Shown in pieces: positions 9,468 through 20,000 of a stretch of 50,481 bases of DNA. Below the pieces are notes generated by a model that was not told the DNA's origin, made no database searches, and saw only the letters and a program-made list of their open reading frames with translations. The stretch spans positions 1-50,481 of the forward strand of contig CAZLYC010000013.1 of the NCBI GenBank assembly GCA_964563755.1, in the 5' to 3' direction. This stretch comes from JABMQF01 sp964563755 (GTDB taxonomy: Archaea; Nanobdellota; Nanobdellia; Woesearchaeales; UBA11576). Position numbers and translations under genes: made by a program. Position 1 is the stretch's first letter. The number at the start of each line of letters is the position of its first letter.

Positions 9468-11498
9468 CTAATCCTCTCGCGAAGAAGCTTCATCAGCTCT
9501 TATTATCTCTGGAACAAGGTTGGGGAACATAGACCTGTTGTTCATCATCTCATACATCTCAACCATCTCTAAGTCATTCTTCGGCGAAGGATATCTCTGA
9601 GGGACATGGAAAACAATCTTCTTTGCGTCAAGCATATCCTCGAGCTTGACACTCCAGTTGCCCATCCAGCCACCTATGACTTCATCATCATCATTGTTCA
9701 CCTTCTTCATCAGTATTATGTTGACTATATATGTTGCGTCTGCACGAACAAGGTCAAACTCTATAGACCTGTTGAATATATCCCTTCCCCCATATATGTC
9801 AAAAACATTAAGAGGAGGGTTGTTGAGCTGCACCTGTATTACTGCGTACATATCCTGTTCCAGGAATCTTGGAGTCTCAGGTGCTGTGCTTGTATGCCTT
9901 TTCACTTCGAACTTCACTTTCTGTGTAGGGAACATATCTATATAGAATGGTTCGGTAGTATCATGCTGTTTTTCAGTGATTAAATATCCTGACCTGTTCG
10001 CGATTATGATTGGCCCTAAGCAAGCTTCAGGGAACTTCCCGCTCCACTGCAGATGCCTGTTGTTCGTCCTTGTAACACCCAAATCACAGTCTATATTCAC
10101 ACATTTGAATGACAGATTGACTTTTGAAAGCTCAGCATTGGTTATTATATCCCTTGCGATAATCGTGTGCTCCTGTCCTGCCTTCTGGCCGCAAAAGTCA
10201 GGAGTGTATTCTGTAGGCTCTATTATCTGCGTAGGCAAGAGGCTCCTCTTGGGATAATTATGGAATATCTGGACCGGGAAAGCAAACCTGAAAACGTAAC
10301 CTTCCCCATGTAATGCTTCTGGGTCGCTTATGCTTATCATCAATGGATAGTTGACATCATAGACAAAATGATACGTGTTAAGGCACAAGTATGAAAGTAT
10401 CTGCGACTTCAGGTCCTGCACACCTGACTTAAGCACACCATACTGGTTTGGAGTCGCAATAAGATTCATGCCCCACTCCTTCTTGAATGTAGCCAACACG
10501 TTAAGGCCCTTGTAATCCTTATCAGTGAACCTGAAGTAATGCTGGAAATAATCAAAAGAGTCTGATGGTATCTTCTTAGGTAATATGAGCGGCTTTCTTA
10601 CCCTGCTCTCCCTCCAGGTCGTAACCGCGTTATCTATAGCCTTATACTCATCTTCCTTACCTTCGAAAGGAGCATGATTTGTGTTCTTGAACCTGACAGC
10701 TAGAATTGAAGGCTCAAGAGCCTGAATCAATTTCCTCTTGATATCAGAAAGAAGCCACTGCCTCTTGTTGCAGTCAAGCTCAAGCCCTGTGAACGGTATA
10801 TCTTCCGGAGGATGCGAACCCATGATGTTTATAGTAAGGTTCTCGAAGAACGTCATCTGGTTCTCTGCTTCAAGTATCTCTTTTGCAAGTTCCCACATCT
10901 TCTTTATAGGGACATCCAGCTTGACAAGGAACTGGTCGACTTTGATATCTTCACCGCCACCTTTTGGGTGTATGTTTATTTTGTAATCTAAAGCGATGAC
11001 GACCTCTTTCTCAGCCAAGACAACATCCGCAGCATAGTTGCCGTCTTCTGTAATATCATATTCATCCCTCAAATGCGTGAAATTGTTTAGGCAGAATCTT
11101 AGATTATCATTTATGTAAGTCTCAATCTCATGCTCTATATAGTTTATTCCAGGTATGTAACTCTTACCCTCATAATACCAGAAAGGAACCTTAGGCACGA
11201 ATTCCCCGCCCACTCCCGGAATAAGAGAGACATGTCTCGTCGGATTAAGAGAAACAGACAGCGGCACCCTTATGTAGCCGCCCTGATCACCCATCTCACG
11301 CAACGCATCTTCAGCAGTCTTCTCCAGGCAGGCATCAACAAACTTTACGACAGGAGGAGAATCTGGCTGGAAAAAAGAATCAGTAGAAACACCTGCACTC
11401 TTCATGTAGCCATATATCGCTACAGTGAACAGCATTATGAGACCTATGATTATGAAGACGGTAATCTGCGATTTGCGATTTTTTCTTTTTAGTATCAT
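9468..11498 (-). CDS. Class III signal (pilin-like) membrane protein with large ectodomain, module 1
   Basis: The protein has 676 residues. It starts MILKRKNRKSQITVFIIIG: a short basic stretch, then Q-I-T-V-F and a hydrophobic helix, the form of archaeal class III (type IV pilin-like) signals. The rest is a large ectodomain. It is clearly paralogous to the 740-residue protein at 20509-22731: both have a C-x-x-K segment followed by GGYI, an aromatic triplet (PFWYY versus MPYWWY), a conserved IETYI / IEAHI helix and a late block with GYVFRFAFPV versus GYTFRFPIEV. Only three bases separate it from the upstream stop. It may be processed by a prepilin peptidase or remain anchored by the helix; no such peptidase gene is in the window. 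Confidence 0.78.
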   Translation of the reverse strand: MILKRKNRKSQITVFIIIGLIMLFTVAIYGYMKSAGVSTDSFFQPDSPPVVKFVDACLEKTAEDALREMGDQGGYIRVPLSVSLNPTRHVSLIPGVGGEFVPKVPFWYYEGKSYIPGINYIEHEIETYINDNLRFCLNNFTHLRDEYDITEDGNYAADVVLAEKEVVIALDYKINIHPKGGGEDIKVDQFLVKLDVPIKKMWELAKEILEAENQMTFFENLTINIMGSHPPEDIPFTGLELDCNKRQWLLSDIKRKLIQALEPSILAVRFKNTNHAPFEGKEDEYKAIDNAVTTWRESRVRKPLILPKKIPSDSFDYFQHYFRFTDKDYKGLNVLATFKKEWGMNLIATPNQYGVLKSGVQDLKSQILSYLCLNTYHFVYDVNYPLMISISDPEALHGEGYVFRFAFPVQIFHNYPKRSLLPTQIIEPTEYTPDFCGQKAGQEHTIIARDIITNAELSKVNLSFKCVNIDCDLGVTRTNNRHLQWSGKFPEACLGPIIIANRSGYLITEKQHDTTEPFYIDMFPTQKVKFEVKRHTSTAPETPRFLEQDMYAVIQVQLNNPPLNVFDIYGGRDIFNRSIEFDLVRADATYIVNIILMKKVNNDDDEVIGGWMGNWSVKLEDMLDAKKIVFHVPQRYPSPKNDLEMVEMYEMMNNRSMFPNLVPEIIRADEASSRED

Positions 11499-11501
11499 GA
11501 T

Positions 11502-12380
11502 TTATCTTCTCTTGTGACTGCGCATACCTTTTGAAACCAATTCTGTTTTGTTTTCACGATCGGTTATCTTTAACCATAACGCAGTATCATAAATCCTCAG
11601 CCAAGCAAAAAATGCAAAAAGCAGTAAAGTGGTTACTACAATCAATGATTTAGTATGATTCCTAAGGAAAATCCACGTAACTAAATTGATTATCAAAAAA
11701 AGCAGAAGTTCCAGACATAGCGGCACAACTGCATATCTAAAACTTCTAATTAATTTTAATGATGTTTTCCAGATTGACTTCAATAGCACAGTCCTTACTA
11801 GACCAGTAAACATGGCTATAGTCATATAGAACAGGATAATGCAAAGCAAAGCAAACAGAATAATCAAAACGTATTGGCTAAGAGCACTTGTCTGCATAGA
11901 ATCCTTGAAAATCAGATAGGTAACTAGCTGGAAAAGGAATATTGCCACGAAAGCAAATACTGCCCAGATAAGAGTCAGCATAAAAAACCTCCAGCATAAA
12001 GCCCATGACAGACGCACTTTATTGACAAAGGAGTATATCAGCATCTTAATTGCATTCCACGTGAACAATGCAGCAACTGAGAACAATACAGCATATAGTA
12101 TTATCTTGCTGTAAACTTCTGAAATATCTGAATGCGCACTCTGAATCATGAATAGGTCGCTATACTCATCCATTCCCTGTATCTTGCTTGAGAAAGAGTT
12201 TAATTCTGGAGCGAGACTGTTGATTGATGTGGCAAAAATATAGTATTCAGTAAGTATCGCGGCGACAAGCGCGACCTCAAGCAAAAAGACTACTAGAAAT
12301 CTCCTGTCTGGCCTAAAAGATGACAGAAAAACATCAAACTCCTGCCTGATACTTAATTTACCTTCCTCTTTTTTTGTCAT
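11502..12380 (-). CDS. Six-helix membrane protein, paralogue-like to the 311-1213 gene
   Basis: The protein has 292 residues. The chosen ATG has GAAGGT nine bases upstream; a GTG at 12395 is an alternative that would abut the preceding stop. After a basic N-terminus there is a membrane helix at about residues 30-50, a long external loop of about 65 residues, then roughly five further helices and a basic tail ending RSHKRR. The layout matches the 300-residue protein at 311-1213, supporting a two-module origin for the operon. It lies between the 1312-residue secreted protein and the first pilin-signal protein, so it probably acts in the same membrane complex. No catalytic or transport motif is visible. 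Confidence 0.7.
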   Translation of the reverse strand: MTKKEEGKLSIRQEFDVFLSSFRPDRRFLVVFLLEVALVAAILTEYYIFATSINSLAPELNSFSSKIQGMDEYSDLFMIQSAHSDISEVYSKIILYAVLFSVAALFTWNAIKMLIYSFVNKVRLSWALCWRFFMLTLIWAVFAFVAIFLFQLVTYLIFKDSMQTSALSQYVLIILFALLCIILFYMTIAMFTGLVRTVLLKSIWKTSLKLIRSFRYAVVPLCLELLLFLIINLVTWIFLRNHTKSLIVVTTLLLFAFFAWLRIYDTALWLKITDRENKTELVSKGMRSHKRR

Positions 12381-12395
12381 ACTAATTACCTTCAC

Positions 12396-15300
12396 TCAGC
12401 TTCTCGGCCCCATGCCACCGACTCCTCCTGAAGTCCCTGCGGCTCCGCCTCCACTACCGCTTGCTGTCGGTTCGGAGACTGCAACATTCGGGACACCGCC
12501 TCCACTCTCTTCAAGCTGGTCTTCTCTTGATTTAGCAACCTGAGAGACATATGCGGGTTTTATCTCGTTGCAGAGAGGATTGTCATCATCACTAAGAGCG
12601 GTTATGACTAACTTCAGATTTGCAAAAGACTTTTCTGTGAACTGTATGCATGCCTGGTCATACTCATTGTATGACTCATAATTGAATATGCTCGGACCTA
12701 TGAAACTCCATCTTTCACCGCTCCTGTTGAGATGAATTTTAGTACCGTTGTAAGGATGTAGGTCGTACTGGCTATCATACTTCTTGCTGCCCTGACCTTT
12801 CCTATTGAGATAAACGTCAAAAGTCATCTCAACCTCTGCAGGAACTGCCTCGCCAGTAATCTTATACTTGTAGTATTTCCTGCAGTTGACTACTGTGCCG
12901 TTCGGAAGAGTCATATCTCCAGTACTTATCGAGCCGCAAGGATTGATGACCTGATATTCTCCTTCGATATCTACAGAGGTATACCCGCTCGGAGAGATAA
13001 AAGTCTTGCCTTCCTTTGACTTAAGATTGCTGAGGCATATCTTATCAATCCAACGGTTATAGTCAAATGCGGTCTGAATTGCATCAACCACTTTCGCTTT
13101 CCATGGAGAAATATAATCCTCATCATAGCCGAACAATCTGCTGAGTCCCCTTGCAGCTCTCATTTCCTCGCCACCGCTACTCCAGTAGCCTACCCAGCCT
13201 CCACCGCCGGCTATTGTGGCTTTCATATTCTCGCCCCAAATCACTCCTCCGAAGCCAGACATCTCATTTTCAAGCTGAGCACCCTTATCGCTTAGAGCTT
13301 TACTTGCTTTATCCATTCTTGCTCTTGCTTTATCCACTTCTGCTTCAGTTGTAGCTGCTTGAAATTCATTCCATGCCTGCTGTGATTCTACAACTGCAGC
13401 ATCATACTCTACTGCTGTTCTTGAAGCATCACGCTCATTAGATGGTATTGTAGCAAGGTAATCATCCATGGCTTTAGCAGCAGCATCTTTATCAGCTTGA
13501 GTTGCATCTGGTTTCTGAGCTTTTGAGTATATGTCTCTCACATTTGCTGCTTGCGTTTCTTGAGTTTGTCTAAGCTCTGCTTGTTGTAGCATAGCATTTG
13601 CCTGTTCGAGATCTTTTGTTGCCTTATCGCGTTCTTCCTTCGCTTTTTTAAGAGCCTCTTCTGCTTCTTTTATTTTTGCAGCTTTATCTGCTGATCCACT
13701 TGGCAGAGTCTTTGCCTCTTTTAGAACAGCTTCACTAGCTGTAACCTTAGATTGTGCAGCAGTTTGAGTATTTGCTGCAGCAACTACTGCGCCTTGCGCT
13801 TCATTTACATCCGCAGCAAGTTCAGCGGATAACCTGTCCTTATCTAGTGTTATAGCTTTCCCTGCCTTGAAAGTTTTAGCAGGTTCTGTCGAATCACCTG
13901 TTCCTACTGTTGCAGGAGACGCAATTATAACTTCTGGCGGCGCATTTCGACTAGCAACTTCTTGGTCTGGTGAAGATAATGGAGTCACTGTTGTTCTTGC
14001 TGCGACTCTTGTGTTGTGTTCAGCAAGTATCTTAGTCGCAACAACATCATCTAGAGGCATTGACTCTCCAGTTGCTGCATTATATTTACGAACCACTTGC
14101 TTACCATCAACTGTTTCAACCTTGAAAATCGCTTGACCATTAGCAGAAATATACTCATCACCAAGAACCTGTCCATTACGAGTATTCTCTTTAATAGTAA
14201 CAAGAGTCTTACCACTAGCATCAGTTATCGCAGTAGAAGTAGGAGTAATAGCAGCAACAACAGGCACCGTAACTGGTGCTACTACTGCTGTCGGTGATAC
14301 TGTTGTTCTTGCTGCGACTCTTGTGTTGTGTTCAGCAAGTATCTTAGTCGCAACAACATCATCTAGAGGCATTGACTCTCCAGTTGCTGCATTATATTTA
14401 CGAACCACTTGCTTACCATCAACTGTTTCAACCTTGAAAATCGCTTGACCATTAGCAGAAATATACTCATCACCAAGAACCTGTCCATTACGAGTATTCT
14501 CTTTAATAGTAACAAGAGTCTTACCATTAGCACCCACTATAGCAGAAGAAGAAGGAGTAATAGAAGCAACAACAGGAGACTCTGTTTCTGGCGTACCTAT
14601 TCCACCCATCACTGCAGAAACTATTAATGCACCTTTTACTCCAATGCCACCGGCTCCGCCTCCTTGTGCTGCTATAGCTGTCGGTGTTTGTCCACCCACT
14701 TGTTGTCCTGCTACTTGTGAATAATATTGACTTAAAGCCATACCGCTAGCCACTTCACCTACAGTGCCTGTTGCTTGGTCGTAAACTTTCCAGTTACCAT
14801 CCTGGACAATAAAACTCTGGCCAGAGCCTTGTATTATTGTTCCGTCTGGCGGAGGTAAGTCAGAAGTGAACCCGCCACTTCTTTCTATATTTGGCTGCTT
14901 TACAAGAGGTGTGACTCTTGGTGCACTCGCTAGTTCACTGCTACCAACTATGATCGAACCATCTCCGTTCATAATAGCTTTAGGATTTCCTTTAGAATCA
15001 TAAAGAACTCTCTGGTTTTCACCAGAAGTTGGTCGATACAAAACTGTATCCGAACCAACACGCACTATGTCGAATCTCTGCTCGCCATTTGATGGTTTAT
15101 TTATTGGTTTAATATCTTGAAAAGTGACAGAGTTCGCAGATATTGTATACTCTGAACCTACATCACCGCCTCTCCTACCAGAGGTCCCTTCTGAAAGCGC
15201 ACTAATAACATCAACAGGATTACTAGCAAGAGTTGTTCTTGTATCCGATTTAACATTCAGAGTTGCAACAGTCGGCACTGATCCGCGTATATTTGTTCCT

Positions 15301-16334
15301 GTGCTACCTGGTTGAGCCATGTCAGAGGATATGAATGCAGCCACATCATTAGTATCTGGATCCAACAGAGTGCCTGTTCCTGTTCTTTGACCATCATTGT
15401 TTAATTTGAAACGTCTTATTTGCTCTCCTTCTTGGACAAATTCATAAGCAGGCTTTCCTTTTGAGTCAAGTGAAGTGTACCTACCAGTCTCATCAACCTG
15501 TATGGGTACTCTTGTCTTTTTATCTTTTGATATCGCTTCGAAAACACGTGGTTCTTGCTCAACAGACTGCGTCATCCCCCCTGCAGTTGGAGGTACTTCT
15601 GCTGATGCCCTTTGAATTCCTTCAAATGCATCCGAAGGTAGGGTGAATTCTCCTCCTATAACTTCAGCGACAGCTCCGCTTTGTGCATTAATTTGCGGGA
15701 GCGTGCCTCGTCCAGCTATACTTTGTTGAATAAGTTTATGTTGTTCAACTTCTTGCGCAGTCATTGGAACCAAAGTTCCATCACTCTGCTGATTATACAA
15801 ATTACCTTGCGCATCAACTGCAACGCTCTTTTTTCCTCCTCTTGTTCCTTCTACTGGTTCATCATATATAACAACCTCTCCTTTATCTGTCTGTTTCACT
15901 CCTGAGAATGTTGCTTCTCCGACCGATTTTGGAATCTCTTTTTCAAATCGTACGGATGTGGCTCTCTCCCCTTCAATGTTTCCTACGGTTACTTGTACTA
16001 CTCTGTCAGGCACGATACTCCTGAACACTGTTGCTCGTGCGGCTTCATCTTGAGTCGGATTTGCTGTTTCAAAGTATGATGTCCTATATGGATCCTGAGT
16101 CCATACTTTACCAGTCTTCTCAGCAGATGTTCTCACTGCACAATAAGCTGGACCTGGTTCAAAGCTGACAGTTCCGCTTCTTGTTTGGCAGGATACTGTT
16201 TGTGTTGACCTAGTAAAATAACAGTTCCACATAGTTACCGAACTAGCAGAAACTCCTACCGATAATATGATTAGCATCAACAACAAAAGTGCAAAACTTG
16301 TCCTCTTTCGTGTTTTCACTATTGTTTTACTCAA
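12396..16334 (-). CDS. Secreted 1312-residue surface protein with internal duplication and coiled-coil
   Basis: The start is uncertain. No ATG is available; TTG at 16334 lies nine bases after a GAGG that sits inside the end of the upstream gene, and TTG at 16343 or GTG at 16319 are alternatives. A signal peptide follows (basic stretch, then FALLLLMLIILSVGVSAS). The N-terminal ~590 residues are low in hydrophobics, with many short beta-like stretches and Gly/Ser/Thr linkers. Residues about 603-783 hold two nearly identical copies of a ~76-residue unit containing KTLVTIKENTRNGQ. A long alanine- and lysine-rich coiled-coil region follows at about 830-1000. The final ~280 residues contain a globular domain with several cysteines (KICLSN, NPCGS, VNCRKYY, NPLCNEI) and a Gly/Ser tail. 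It is probably extracellular. No family is recognised. Confidence 0.75.
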   Translation of the reverse strand: MSKTIVKTRKRTSFALLLLMLIILSVGVSASSVTMWNCYFTRSTQTVSCQTRSGTVSFEPGPAYCAVRTSAEKTGKVWTQDPYRTSYFETANPTQDEAARATVFRSIVPDRVVQVTVGNIEGERATSVRFEKEIPKSVGEATFSGVKQTDKGEVVIYDEPVEGTRGGKKSVAVDAQGNLYNQQSDGTLVPMTAQEVEQHKLIQQSIAGRGTLPQINAQSGAVAEVIGGEFTLPSDAFEGIQRASAEVPPTAGGMTQSVEQEPRVFEAISKDKKTRVPIQVDETGRYTSLDSKGKPAYEFVQEGEQIRRFKLNNDGQRTGTGTLLDPDTNDVAAFISSDMAQPGSTGTNIRGSVPTVATLNVKSDTRTTLASNPVDVISALSEGTSGRRGGDVGSEYTISANSVTFQDIKPINKPSNGEQRFDIVRVGSDTVLYRPTSGENQRVLYDSKGNPKAIMNGDGSIIVGSSELASAPRVTPLVKQPNIERSGGFTSDLPPPDGTIIQGSGQSFIVQDGNWKVYDQATGTVGEVASGMALSQYYSQVAGQQVGGQTPTAIAAQGGGAGGIGVKGALIVSAVMGGIGTPETESPVVASITPSSSAIVGANGKTLVTIKENTRNGQVLGDEYISANGQAIFKVETVDGKQVVRKYNAATGESMPLDDVVATKILAEHNTRVAARTTVSPTAVVAPVTVPVVAAITPTSTAITDASGKTLVTIKENTRNGQVLGDEYISANGQAIFKVETVDGKQVVRKYNAATGESMPLDDVVATKILAEHNTRVAARTTVTPLSSPDQEVASRNAPPEVIIASPATVGTGDSTEPAKTFKAGKAITLDKDRLSAELAADVNEAQGAVVAAANTQTAAQSKVTASEAVLKEAKTLPSGSADKAAKIKEAEEALKKAKEERDKATKDLEQANAMLQQAELRQTQETQAANVRDIYSKAQKPDATQADKDAAAKAMDDYLATIPSNERDASRTAVEYDAAVVESQQAWNEFQAATTEAEVDKARARMDKASKALSDKGAQLENEMSGFGGVIWGENMKATIAGGGGWVGYWSSGGEEMRAARGLSRLFGYDEDYISPWKAKVVDAIQTAFDYNRWIDKICLSNLKSKEGKTFISPSGYTSVDIEGEYQVINPCGSISTGDMTLPNGTVVNCRKYYKYKITGEAVPAEVEMTFDVYLNRKGQGSKKYDSQYDLHPYNGTKIHLNRSGERWSFIGPSIFNYESYNEYDQACIQFTEKSFANLKLVITALSDDDNPLCNEIKPAYVSQVAKSREDQLEESGGGVPNVAVSEPTASGSGGGAAGTSGGVGGMGPRS
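13987..14214. repeat. Intragenic direct repeat, copy 1 (228 bp)
   Basis: Read by eye, this segment is identical base for base to 14299-14526, including third codon positions, with a period of 312 bp. It encodes the unit that contains NGQVLGDEYISANGQ in the 1312-residue secreted protein. Identity ends at single-base differences (14215 against 14527), after which the two copies diverge. Perfect synonymous identity points to recent duplication or gene conversion. Confidence 0.93.
14299..14526. repeat. Intragenic direct repeat, copy 2 (228 bp)
   Basis: This is the second copy of the 228 bp repeat described at 13987-14214. The 84 bases between copies encode a Val/Pro/Thr-rich linker. The reading frame is kept because the 312 bp period is a multiple of three, so unit number could vary between strains without breaking the protein. 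Confidence 0.93.
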
Positions 16335-17088
16335 TTTGTTCAAACCTCATATTGTCAAAATGCAGAAGATTCATCTTGAAGGTACCTTCTTTCACAACCT
16401 TTTTTCTGGCCAGATTGTCATTTATTGTTATTCTAACAGTATACATCCCTTCTTTCGGATCATGACCTAAGTTAAACTCATTTTTGAAAGCTATAAGGCT
16501 AGATGCGCTTTTGTTTGTTTTAATCAAACCTTTTTTTGACAAGTCAGGTATTAATTTTCCGTCAGGATCAATAACTTCAATGTCTTCAACAACATCTAGA
16601 TTATAAGTGTCATTCTCTTGAGTTATGTAATATCCTGTAGGTTCTATATATATGAATATATTGTTACCCTCAAAATATGTGTTGTTGTCATTTACTTCGT
16701 ATGTCAAATCATTATTTATGTTATCAGCAAAAATGAACTTGTCAATTCTCAAATCTAATCTTTGAACACTCTCTGATTGACTTGTTACTTCTTTTTGAAT
16801 ATTATCCGATAGTATATTGCTTGCGGTCTCTCCTTGAATCAATGCAAAATATGTCCCACCTGCAGCCACAATCAATGTTATTATCGCTGCTATGAGTATC
16901 ATCTTCGTGTGGCTGACTGGCTCTGGAGGAGATGGCTGTTGCATCTGCTGCTGTGGATATGGTTGAGCCTGTTGCTGAGGATATTGTTGTTGTGTATACT
17001 GCGGTTGTTGTTGCGGATATTGTGGATACTGCTGCTGTGGCGGTCTTGTTTGTTGTGCTCCTGCTGAGTTTTGGTCAAGCTGCTGCAT
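16327..17088 (-). CDS. Single-pass membrane protein with Q/P/Y-rich cytoplasmic tail
   Basis: The protein has 253 residues from an ATG with AGGTGA six bases upstream. Residues about 15-55 are a low-complexity tail of repeated YPQQ and QQ-P units, with almost no charge. One membrane helix follows (MILIAAIITLIVAAGGTYFA), then an external domain of about 160 residues, acidic and asparagine-rich, predicted mostly beta (for example GMYTVRITIND near its end). The order implies an N-in, C-out topology. The tail resembles proline/glutamine-rich tails of membrane proteins that bind or condense cytoplasmic partners, but that role is inferred. It overlaps the start region of the 1312-residue gene and begins three bases after the 1138-residue gene ends. 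Confidence 0.75.
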   Translation of the reverse strand: MQQLDQNSAGAQQTRPPQQQYPQYPQQQPQYTQQQYPQQQAQPYPQQQMQQPSPPEPVSHTKMILIAAIITLIVAAGGTYFALIQGETASNILSDNIQKEVTSQSESVQRLDLRIDKFIFADNINNDLTYEVNDNNTYFEGNNIFIYIEPTGYYITQENDTYNLDVVEDIEVIDPDGKLIPDLSKKGLIKTNKSASSLIAFKNEFNLGHDPKEGMYTVRITINDNLARKKVVKEGTFKMNLLHFDNMRFEQIE

Positions 17089-17090
17089 GT

Positions 17091-20000
17091 TTAGTCACCT
17101 GCAGCTGCAGTGCCTGACGGAGGCACTGGAGGCTTTATCTTCTCAGGATCAGGCGTCTCTGCAAGCGCCTGCTCACATATATCATAACTTGCCATCTTGA
17201 ATCTCATGCTTGTGCTCTCTTTTACATCCATTATTATGTTAAACACTATTGAAGCCCATTGTAGCGTCCTGCAACCAGTGCAGAAAGGTGCGCAACCTTC
17301 AGAAGGACAAGCACATGTAGCATCGCACGCTTTGTTGACAACATATCCAACTATAGCCCACGGATTCTTGAAGAATGTTGTCAGAAGTTCACCTATCTTC
17401 TGCCAATATTGCAGTATAGGTATCGCACCAAAGACCTGACCCCAAACGTAAGTGCACATGAGATAGCTGTGCTGCTGGTTGCACTTCCATACTGGCTTCC
17501 CTGCGGGCACCTCAAGCTTGTAGCAAAGTAGCTTCATGCAGTTTATCTCTCTCCACTTCACTATATTTGTTATTATGCCTGGTATGCACAGAGTCAAAAC
17601 GCTTGTTATTATGCTTCTTTTTGGATCAAAATCGTTCTTGCCCACTATCGGAACACCGCCTGGCTGGAAGCTGCTTAGCGTCCATGTTTCCCAAACTTTA
17701 CCAAGCTTATCAATGAAAAAATTGTTTATGCTAGCCCATTTTTTCTTTATCTCGCACCAATCCCCTTGACCAGTACCACACATCTCTTTGTCGGTGGATC
17801 CAGTCATCCTACAGGATATCAAAAGACCGCATACTTGGTACAATTCAACTATGATGTCAGGAATCAATATGCTATCTCCGTCTAGTGCTGCTGCAAATCC
17901 TGAACTTGCAGTGCATGCTGCACCTCCACCAGGTGCATTGCATGTTGTGGTAAATATATCCTTAATCATGGCCATCGCTGAGTCTATTGAAATAAGAAGC
18001 TGTATCATGCTGCATATCTGCTGGGCAAAATCAAATATCTTCTTTAACCAACTGAGTGCTTCCCATAATTTACCGTCAACATCATCTGCCAGCTTTGCCA
18101 TCTCTTCCTTTATGGCTCCTATATTATTTCCTAGCTTATTATTGTAAACCGGGACGTAGAAAGATACATTGACCTGTTCTGGAAGTGTCAGCGCCTTCTT
18201 TTTTCCTGCCTCTGATGATGATACTATAGACGTTACTGTGACAGAACAGTTAACATAGAACCCGTTAAACGGGTCACTAGTTTCATCTTCGTATTTTATC
18301 TCTTCTTCAGGTACAGCTTGCGGGTTGAAGTCTATCTCTACTATATCTTTCAATCCCTCTGAACCCGGCTGCGGGCTGGATTCATAATTTGGAAAGTTCA
18401 TCAGCATGACTGCGAACTGTCCGGTGACTAGGTTTACTGTTACGTAATCAAGGCTTGAGCAGCTCATAGGGTCAAGCTGTAGTGACAAAGGAACAGGATT
18501 CCTGCCAGTTCTTCCTTTAAATGTCACAGGGAAAAACATCCTTGGCTGCGAAAGTGTCCATGTAAGTCGATCAATTCCGTTTTCAGGTGAACCAGTACCT
18601 GTTATTGCATCCCAAGACCTCGTGGTAACATTCTCTCTTGCGAGTATCTCTATGTTTTTCCATTCGTACTTTCCTGTGTGATTAGCATAATCATCGAAGC
18701 TAAATGTTATCTTCGGCGCGTTATTATCTTCCGGTCCAAGGTATCCTTCAACAAGAGGTCCTTGCATCCATACACACTCAAATATACGCTGACTTTCACT
18801 AGGTATTATATGATTCTCGACACATTCACCGACTGCTTCTTGAGCGCCATTTTCAACCACTTCTGAGAAATTCGCATATGCCTTTTTTATCCCTGAATGG
18901 TCTTTGACGAAAAGATGAACTTCAATCATGTCGCCTCCGGTAAGAATCTTCATCGGCGGATGATTTTCTCCTATTCCTGTGATATTAGAATGATTTAGCA
19001 GAACATCATCTACAATTGGCTTATCTACATCAACATCAATCTTTGCGGTTGGAACTGGAACGCCAAACAGATTATTTGCATCGTCTCTGCTTCCTGCAAG
19101 AAGAGTCAGATAAAGTGAGCTTCCACTTGTTTTTCCAGTTGTCTTAATCCATTTCCATTTGCAAGTCCAACCAGGTACGCATTCATTAGGTGCAAGCTTG
19201 GAATTATCCCCCCCTCCAACCAATGCCTGTTGGCCGAAAGATGAGAAATCCATGAATACCTTTCTCTGGTTCATTCCAGATGTGGCTTCAGTTATATCCA
19301 TCAGTATAGTCGTATCTGTGTCAGATGCCCAATATGCTCCTTTATCATTAACAAATGAGCTATATATCTTAGTTGCCAGCGGAGCAACATTGTCAAATGT
19401 TATAGATAAAGACCTGCTATCGTTAAGAACATTGCCAAATCCGTCTTTTGCTTGTATACGAACAGATAATGTTCTTGCTGTTGAAATGAACAGGATTATC
19501 CCGTTAGTATGACATTCATAATTTGTGCTTGGATAACCTATGTCACATGTTGCCTGAAGTCCAGAATAGGCTTGCTGCTGTTCAGGCCTTTCAGCGAGTT
19601 GTGAAGCATCAACCATCAAACTGTTTTCTGTTCCTGTGACGTGATTGAATAATCCTGAATTTTCAGTTATATTGAACTTCAGGACTGCGCCTTCAATTGG
19701 CTTTCCATCTGTGAACTTCAAAGGCATTCCATATGAATCGAATAGACCTATTCCTGTTAGCTCTGGTGGTTTTGTGTCTATCATAACATCAGAGCATAAT
19801 ACTGATGACTGCCCCATCCTATCGGAAGACTCAACACAAACTCTCTTCGTGCCGATTTCCCCTCCGACACTAAGGCCTGTTAAGTTAACATAACCTTCCT
19901 GAGAACAATAAGTTGAGATATCTGTTGCTTCACCAACAACAGTTCCTGCTACTGTGAAACTGACACTTGCAACTCCGCTACAGCTATTTGAGCACCTAAC

